Below are positions 44,813-49,881 of a stretch of 49,881 nt of DNA, piece by piece. This DNA comes from Arcobacter sp. F2176 (GTDB lineage: Bacteria; Campylobacterota; Campylobacteria; Campylobacterales; Arcobacteraceae), in NCBI RefSeq assembly GCF_004116465.1, contig NZ_PDJV01000019.1, positions 1-49,881 on the forward strand, written 5' to 3'. Position 1 is the first letter of the stretch, and each line of letters starts with the position of its first letter. The notes under the pieces were generated by a model that worked only from the letters and a program-made list of their open reading frames with translations, was not told the origin of the DNA and did not search any database. The position numbers and the translations under genes were made by a program.

Positions 44813-46405
44813 TTATAAATTTGATGCTTTCCCATCACTTCGAGGGTCACTTGCACCCTCTATTTTTCCATTAGGATGCCATACTATTGCACCTGCATGC
44901 CCAACAGCAGAATCAAGAGATGATAAGATTTCTACATCATGTCCTTTTTTTATCAAATCTTCTTGACAATCAAGTGGAAAACGAGACTCTAGTTTTAAAC
45001 TCTCAGATGAATTTCCCCATGTTCTACCTAATAACCATCTTGGCTTATTAATAGTAGTTTGTAAATCATCATTATAATATGCATATCTTGAATATACCGC
45101 TGCTTGAGTTTGAGGTTGCCCATCTCCACCCATTGTTCCATATGCCATCACTCTTCCATCATTAAATAAAGCAATAGCAGGATTTAAAGTATGAAAAGGT
45201 TTTTTATGTGGCATCAAAGTTTGAATATGTGAAGAGTCTAAAGAAAAACTACATCCCCTATTTTGCCAAACGATACCAGTCCTAGGTAACATCAAACCGC
45301 TACCAAACTCATGATAGATACTTTGAATAGCACTTACAACTCTACCTTGGGAATCAACAGCTCCAAACCAAGTAGTATCACCAGGAGCTGTTTCTTTACC
45401 CCAAGCTTTAGCTTTTTGTAAATCAATTTTTTCACTTAATTTATCTAAATATTGGGGTTCCAACCAAGCTTGTAGTTCTTCTAGACTTGCTGAAGTGTCC
45501 ATTTTTGCCCTATGAGAAAAAGCTATTTTTGTAGCTTCTACTAACAAGTGTACATGATTAGAAGAATCCAATTGGGGTAATTTTTCTACCCAACGATCAA
45601 ATAATCCCAATATCATCAAAGAAGCGACCCCTTGTGTAGGAGCTGAAGCATTAAATAATTTTGCTTGAGAAGTTTGCATTTCCAGTGCCTTATTCCAACT
45701 TGCATGGTGATTATTTAAATCATTAAGAGTTATAAATCCTTCTCTTTTTAAAAAATCATTTGCAATATCTTTTGATAAAGAACCCCTGTAAAAAGTGTCA
45801 AAGCCTTCTTGGGAAATCCTTTTTAATGTTTCACCCAATGATTTTTGAACTAAAATCTCACCCTCTTTTGGAACTTCTTTATTTGGATAATAAACATCTG
45901 CAAAAAAACTATCAGCTTGAAGTTCAGCTTGTTTTTCATTTAATGTATCACTTAAGGATTTAGTTACTTTAATACCACTATTTGCAGAACTTATTGCCTC
46001 AGAAAGAAGAGTTGCAGGAGTCATTTTCCCACCCCAAGTTTTACTTTTCTCAAAAGCTAAGTCCCAAGCAGAAACTGCTCCAGCTGCTGTATTTGCTGCT
46101 AATTTTCCCCTAAAAGGTATTTCAGTTAATCCTTCATATAACTCTTTTTTTACATCATATCCAGAATACCCAGAGGCCTCTATAAAAGAAACACCTTCTT
46201 TGGGGTCATAAACTAACCAAAAGGCATCTCCTCCAATACCTGTCATGTGAGGATAATGTATTGCTAAAGAAGAAGCAACTGCAATTGAAGCTTCAATCGC
46301 ATTGCCTCCTTTTTTTAGTATTTCAAGCCCTGCATCTGAAGCTTCATGGTGGGGTGAAACTACCATGCCTTTTTGTGAAGTTTGTGTTTTAAGTAATTTA
46401 TTCAT
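44813..46405 (-). CDS. Gamma-glutamyltransferase family protein, no signal peptide
   Basis: The 530-residue protein is an Ntn-hydrolase of the gamma-glutamyltransferase family. The opening GMVVSPHHEASDAGLEILKKGGNAIEASIA and MTGIGGDAFWLV are typical. The autocleavage/nucleophile threonine should lie in APGDTTWFGAVD (where GGT has TTHFSVVD), so the processing site is plausible though the context differs. There is no signal peptide, as in cytoplasmic YwrD-type or cephalosporin-acylase-like members, unlike periplasmic Ggt. It follows the TRAP permease gene by 52 bases and precedes the TauE/SafE gene. It may cleave an imported gamma-glutamyl compound. Substrate is inferred only. Confidence 0.85.
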   Translation of the reverse strand: MNKLLKTQTSQKGMVVSPHHEASDAGLEILKKGGNAIEASIAVASSLAIHYPHMTGIGGDAFWLVYDPKEGVSFIEASGYSGYDVKKELYEGLTEIPFRGKLAANTAAGAVSAWDLAFEKSKTWGGKMTPATLLSEAISSANSGIKVTKSLSDTLNEKQAELQADSFFADVYYPNKEVPKEGEILVQKSLGETLKRISQEGFDTFYRGSLSKDIANDFLKREGFITLNDLNNHHASWNKALEMQTSQAKLFNASAPTQGVASLMILGLFDRWVEKLPQLDSSNHVHLLVEATKIAFSHRAKMDTSASLEELQAWLEPQYLDKLSEKIDLQKAKAWGKETAPGDTTWFGAVDSQGRVVSAIQSIYHEFGSGLMLPRTGIVWQNRGCSFSLDSSHIQTLMPHKKPFHTLNPAIALFNDGRVMAYGTMGGDGQPQTQAAVYSRYAYYNDDLQTTINKPRWLLGRTWGNSSESLKLESRFPLDCQEDLIKKGHDVEILSSLDSAVGHAGAIVWHPNGKIEGASDPRSDGKASNL

Positions 46406-46457
46406 ATTTATTTAAATATCCTTTTTAGAATTTTATTATAATTAGTTTATATTTTTC

Positions 46458-47783
46458 TTACATCCATCCAATTGCTTTTGGTAACCATAAAGCAATATCT
46501 GGGAAAAGCATCACTAGCCCAATAACAAAAATCTGAATTCCAATAAAAGGTAAAACACCTTTATATATCTCCATAGTCTTAATCTCTTTAGGCGCAACAC
46601 CTTTTAGGAAAAATAAAGACCAACCAAAAGGTGGAGTTAAAAATGAAGTTTGTAAATTTAGTGCAACTAAAATACCTAGCCATATCATATTTATATCCAA
46701 AGCATGAAATATAGGTAAAACCAATGGCAATACAATATAAGAGATTTCAATCCATTCTAAAAAGAATCCTAATACAAAAAGTACAAACATCATAAAAATA
46801 ATAGAACCCCACATCCCCCCTGGAATTGCGGCGAAAAGATCTTCTACTAAATAATCTCCCTCTAATCCTCTAAAGCTCAGCCCAAATATTTGAGAAGCCA
46901 ATAAAACGAACATAATCATACCAGTTACTTTCATAGTTTCGTATAAGGTTTCTTTTAAGACATCCATATTAAGTCTTTTACTTAAAAAAACTATTAAAAG
47001 TGAGCCTATTGCTCCCATTGAAGCAGCTTCTGTAGGGGCTGCAAGTCCTCCAATGATAGAGCCTAAAACTGCAAAGATTAAAATAAAAGGTGGTGCAACT
47101 GATTTTATAAACTCTATGTATAACTCTTTTCTTGAATAAGATTCTCTCTCTTCAATATCAATTGGTGGCACATGTTGAGGAAAAAAACAACTCAAAAAAA
47201 CAATATATAAAATATACATACAAGCTAAAAGTAACCCTGGAACTAAAGCAGCAGCAAAAAGAGGCCCTATGGCTTCTCCACTAATGTCTGCCAATAATAT
47301 AAGAACTAAACTAGGAGGTAAAATTTGTCCCAATGTTCCAGAAGCACAAATAGTACCACACGAAACACTATGACTATAGTTTCTTCGTAAAAGTGTAGGA
47401 AGAGAAATCATTGTTAGAGTAACAACTGTTGCCCCTACAATTCCTGTTGATGCACCCATAAGAATACCCACAACAATAATCGCGATAGCCATTCCTCCAG
47501 GCTTTTTACCAGATAAAAGTCCTAATACATCAAGCATCTTTTCTGCTATGCGAGATTTTTCCAAAAGTATTCCCATAAAAACAAATAAAGGTACTGCCAA
47601 AAGTGTATAGTTAGTCAAAACTCCAAAGATTCTTGCAGGAAGTAAATTGAAAAGATTCATATCTACACCAATTGCTCCAAAAAACAGACCTGCCCCTGCT
47701 ATTGCAAAAGCAACTGGAACTCCTGCTAAAATCAGTGTAAAAAGAGATACAACCATTAAAATTGCTAATATTTGTGGATCCAT
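46458..47783 (-). CDS. TRAP transporter large permease (DctM)
   Basis: A 441-residue polytopic membrane protein with the DctM features: an N-terminal hydrophobic start, VPVAFAIAGAG, VPLFVFMGILLEKS, the AAPTEAASMGAIGS block and LNLQTSFLTPPFGWSLFFLKG near the C-terminus. It forms the Na+-coupled transport channel with the small subunit. It starts 3 bases after the DctQ gene. TRAP systems import carboxylates, sulfonates or amino-acid derivatives from the periplasm using a soluble binding protein. The large subunit alone does not reveal the substrate. Confidence 0.94.
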   Translation of the reverse strand: MDPQILAILMVVSLFTLILAGVPVAFAIAGAGLFFGAIGVDMNLFNLLPARIFGVLTNYTLLAVPLFVFMGILLEKSRIAEKMLDVLGLLSGKKPGGMAIAIIVVGILMGASTGIVGATVVTLTMISLPTLLRRNYSHSVSCGTICASGTLGQILPPSLVLILLADISGEAIGPLFAAALVPGLLLACMYILYIVFLSCFFPQHVPPIDIEERESYSRKELYIEFIKSVAPPFILIFAVLGSIIGGLAAPTEAASMGAIGSLLIVFLSKRLNMDVLKETLYETMKVTGMIMFVLLASQIFGLSFRGLEGDYLVEDLFAAIPGGMWGSIIFMMFVLFVLGFFLEWIEISYIVLPLVLPIFHALDINMIWLGILVALNLQTSFLTPPFGWSLFFLKGVAPKEIKTMEIYKGVLPFIGIQIFVIGLVMLFPDIALWLPKAIGWM

Positions 47784-47786
47784 AAA

Positions 47787-48296
47787 TTATAACTCGCTTT
47801 CTGTTTTTGTTATGGCTTTTAATAAAACCGATAATCCTTGAATAAAAATAAGTATAAAACCTAAAGGTATAAGTCCTTTTACTAGGTATCTATAAGGTAA
47901 TCCCCCAGGATCAGGTGAGACTTCATTATTTACATAAGATTGCAGTACATAATCACTTGATAAATAAATTATAAAAGCAGAAAAAGGAAGAATTATTATT
48001 AAAGGAATTAAAATATTCATCCATCTTTTTACATTTTTACTATAACTGTGATAAAAAAGGTCAACTCGTACATGTTCACCTTGTTGGAAAGTATAAGCAG
48101 AACCAAATATTGCAATTGCTGCTAAAAGATGCCATTGAAACTCTTGTTCAGCAATAGAACTTATGTGAAAAAAATATCTAAAAAGAACATCCCCAGCAAC
48201 TAATAAAACCAAAATAAAGATTAGCCAAGATGTTATTTGACCGATACGCATTATAAGCGTATCAAGTCTATTTGCTAAAAGTGCTAACTCTTTCAT
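47787..48296 (-). CDS. TRAP transporter small permease (DctQ)
   Basis: A 169-residue, four-helix membrane protein with the DctQ pattern: a first helix with IGQITSWLIFILVLLVAGDVLFRYFF, then EQEFQWHLLAAIAIFGSAYTFQQGEHVRVDLFY, which is the family's signature block. It pairs with the large permease 3 bases downstream and its start codon shares one base with the stop of the binding-protein gene. It is somewhat longer than minimal DctQ proteins, as is common for the TakP/mannitol-type subgroup. Confidence 0.93.
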   Translation of the reverse strand: MKELALLANRLDTLIMRIGQITSWLIFILVLLVAGDVLFRYFFHISSIAEQEFQWHLLAAIAIFGSAYTFQQGEHVRVDLFYHSYSKNVKRWMNILIPLIIILPFSAFIIYLSSDYVLQSYVNNEVSPDPGGLPYRYLVKGLIPLGFILIFIQGLSVLLKAITKTESEL

Positions 48297-49390
48297 TATT
48301 TCAACTTAGTCATAACCACTAATTCACTTTTATCTTGCCAACCATCATGAATAGTCTTAAAGTTAAAGTAACTCTCATGAACTTTTTTAACCAAAGGATC
48401 TTTTGCAGTAAGCTTGTCATAAGTTGAAAAAGTAACTTCTCTTAATTTTTTAATAACTTCATTTGGTAATGTTTTTACGATAACACCTTGATTTTTTACC
48501 AAATCATCTAATGCCTCTGAGTTATTTGCTTCAGACCATGAAAGACCCATAAGATTACACTCAGATGCAACTGCTTTTACTATTGCTTGAATATCTTTTG
48601 GTAGTGTTGCCCAAGCATCTTTATTAATCAAACACTCAGTTGTATTACTTGGTTCTCCCCATCCTGTTGTATAGTAATATTTAGCAGCTTTTTGGAATCC
48701 CATTCTTCTATCTTGGAACGGTCCTACAAACTCTGCTGCATCAATTACACCTCTTTCTAAAGCTGGGAAAATTTCTCCACCTGGTAATAACTTAACGCTA
48801 ACACCCAATTGCTCAAGAACTTTTCCAGCAAGTCCTGGAACCCTCATTCTTAATCCATCTAAGTCTTTAACACCATTTATCTCTTTTTTGAACCAACCAG
48901 TCATTTGAGTACCTGTATTTCCAGCTGCTAAACCAATCACATTAAATGGTTTATAAACCTCATCCCAAAGTTCTTGTCCTCCACCAAATTGTAACCAAGC
49001 ATTTGTACCTTCAAAAGTCATACCAAAGGGAACTGCCGTGAAATATTGAGCTGCAAATGTTTTACCAGCCCAAAAAAATGAATTACCCCAATTCATCTCA
49101 ATAGTACCCTTTGATACAGCATCAAAACCTTCCATTGCAGGGATTAATTCCCCAGCTGGATAATGTTTGATTCTCAATCTTCCATTTGTCAACTCTTCAA
49201 CCCTTTTACAAAAATAACTCGCACTTCCAGGTCCAGTAGAATAAAATGGAGCCCCTGCCCCATAACAATTTGTCATTTTCCATCTAAACTTTTTTGAAGA
49301 ATCAGCACTTGCAACCGATGGAATTGCTACTGCTGCTGTAATTCCTGCCAAACCAGTTTTTTTAATAAAATCTCTTCTATTCTTAGTCAT
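48296..49390 (-). CDS. TRAP substrate-binding protein with Tat signal (TakP-like DctP)
   Basis: The 364-residue precursor starts with a twin-arginine signal (NRRDFIKKTGLAGITAAVAIP, about 1-29), so it is exported folded. The mature DctP domain has GLRMRVPGLAGKVLEQLGVSVKLLPGGEI, then ALERGVIDAAEFVGPFQD, matching the TakP-like branch that binds alpha-keto acids or related carboxylates, including the conserved arginine (MRVPG) that contacts the ligand carboxylate. It is the first gene of the five-gene run (TRAP, gamma-glutamyltransferase, TauE/SafE). AAGGAAATAAA precedes the ATG. The ligand is unknown; a sulfonate or gamma-glutamyl compound would fit the neighbours. Confidence 0.92.
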   Translation of the reverse strand: MTKNRRDFIKKTGLAGITAAVAIPSVASADSSKKFRWKMTNCYGAGAPFYSTGPGSASYFCKRVEELTNGRLRIKHYPAGELIPAMEGFDAVSKGTIEMNWGNSFFWAGKTFAAQYFTAVPFGMTFEGTNAWLQFGGGQELWDEVYKPFNVIGLAAGNTGTQMTGWFKKEINGVKDLDGLRMRVPGLAGKVLEQLGVSVKLLPGGEIFPALERGVIDAAEFVGPFQDRRMGFQKAAKYYYTTGWGEPSNTTECLINKDAWATLPKDIQAIVKAVASECNLMGLSWSEANNSEALDDLVKNQGVIVKTLPNEVIKKLREVTFSTYDKLTAKDPLVKKVHESYFNFKTIHDGWQDKSELVVMTKLK

Positions 49391-49881
49391 TTTATTTCCT
49401 TAATTGTATAAATTTTAATCGAGACTTCTAGTAGATATTGTTTATGATAAATTACTTATGTCCTCGAAATAACATAAATCATTCAAACAATGTATAACTC
49501 CAAACTGAGAAATCCTATCATTATTTATAAAAAATAATATTTCATTACTGTATACTTTTTATACAAAGATAAAATTTAATCATATTTAAATTATTTAAAT
49601 ATGATTAAAAAATATAAAAATAAAACTTTACTTAAAGAAGAATTTAATTATTGTTTATTTTATCATAAACCCCTAAAATAAAGGATTCTTATTTATTAAA
49701 AAATTCAATAAATTTACAAATAAATACTCAATGAAATATTTTTAATGTTTTTTGCATATATTTAAATCATACTAATTTTATGGCTTTAAAAGCATTAATT
49801 ACTTAACAATATTAAATTAAAAAATAATAAATAATTTTTTATATTGATAAAAATACATAAAATAATTATGCACTTATAAAA
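49391..49881. other. AT-rich region upstream of the TRAP operon
   Basis: About 490 bases with no convincing gene. It should contain the promoter of the minus-strand TRAP operon; I see no consensus -35/-10 pair. A perfect 29-base palindrome lies at 49578-49606. Only tiny open frames exist (for example 26 codons from 49601), without ribosome sites. The right edge may hold the start of another unit that is not resolved. Confidence 0.5.
49578..49606. repeat. Perfect 14-bp inverted repeat with single-base centre
   Basis: The left arm AATCATATTTAAAT is the exact reverse complement of the right arm ATTTAAATATGATT, with one T between them. It lies about 190 bases upstream of the dctP start. Low complexity raises the chance of coincidence, but 14 matched pairs is long. 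A regulator site or a terminator of a unit outside the window are both possible. Confidence 0.5.

Noticed and set aside
45760..45963. 67-codon plus-strand frame inside the gamma-glutamyltransferase gene
   Set aside because: It is antisense to a well-supported gene, with no ribosome site and low-complexity composition; shadow frames like this were omitted throughout.
49601..49681. 26-codon open frame
   Set aside because: No ribosome site, very AT-rich composition and starts inside a palindrome; likely chance.

Overview
The window is very AT-rich, densely packed bacterial chromosome, most likely from an Arcobacter-like member of the Campylobacterota. This rests on gene content and order: a fused ispDF, an HP1021-type orphan response regulator and pgpA in series; carA, a DUF507 gene and purA in series; a short (about 400 aa) Pgi; and a histidine kinase with the IAHQWRQPL H-box. 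No integrase, transposase, CRISPR array or phage gene was seen. Species cannot be assigned from this sequence alone.

Layout. Positions 1-143 hold a consensus sigma-70 promoter and a boxA antiterminator on the minus strand, the expected front of an rRNA operon lying beyond the left edge. Minus-strand groups follow: two transsulfuration-family PLP enzymes with a MazG-like pyrophosphohydrolase (144-3142), then thiC, a small Cys-containing protein and mrp/apbC (3288-6062). On the plus strand come an HDOD gene and the ispDF / HP1021-like / pgpA operon (6428-9814). A minus-strand biosynthetic operon runs class V aminotransferase, hisZ, purA, DUF507, carA (10372-15262). A lysine-rich H1-like gene (15460) starts a plus-strand accessory stretch: YceI, FMN reductase, pirin, MarR, DODA/LigB dioxygenase and a CDGSH protein (15868-19732). 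The YceI gene is preceded by two identical 12-bp palindromes, one inside a consensus promoter. Then come purM (minus) and a plus run of a degenerate speE, coaE, dapF, a glucosaminidase and purT, followed by minus-strand phnA-like, DUF420-like and DUF523/DUF1722 genes.

The centrepiece is 26867-40211, eleven tightly coupled minus-strand genes. In transcription order they are a mannosyl/glucosyl-3-phosphoglycerate phosphatase, glycerate kinase, glucosyl-3-phosphoglycerate synthase (GT81), a GH13_18 phosphorylase (probably glucosylglycerate phosphorylase), galU, zwf, pgl, edd, eda, pgm and pgi. Together they could make glucosylglycerate from UDP-glucose and 3-phosphoglycerate, split it again by phosphorolysis to glucose-1-phosphate and glycerate, and burn the hexose through Entner-Doudoroff. 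No sugar transporter or glucokinase is present. A periplasmic sugar-binding-type protein and an orphan PAS histidine kinase start divergently from it (40392-43619) and are followed by two very small membrane proteins.

The right end (43984-49390, minus) is a TRAP transporter (Tat-exported binding protein, small and large permeases) followed by a signal-less gamma-glutamyltransferase-family enzyme and a TauE/SafE-type exporter. The last 490 bases are AT-rich and carry no convincing gene, but contain a perfect 29-base palindrome.
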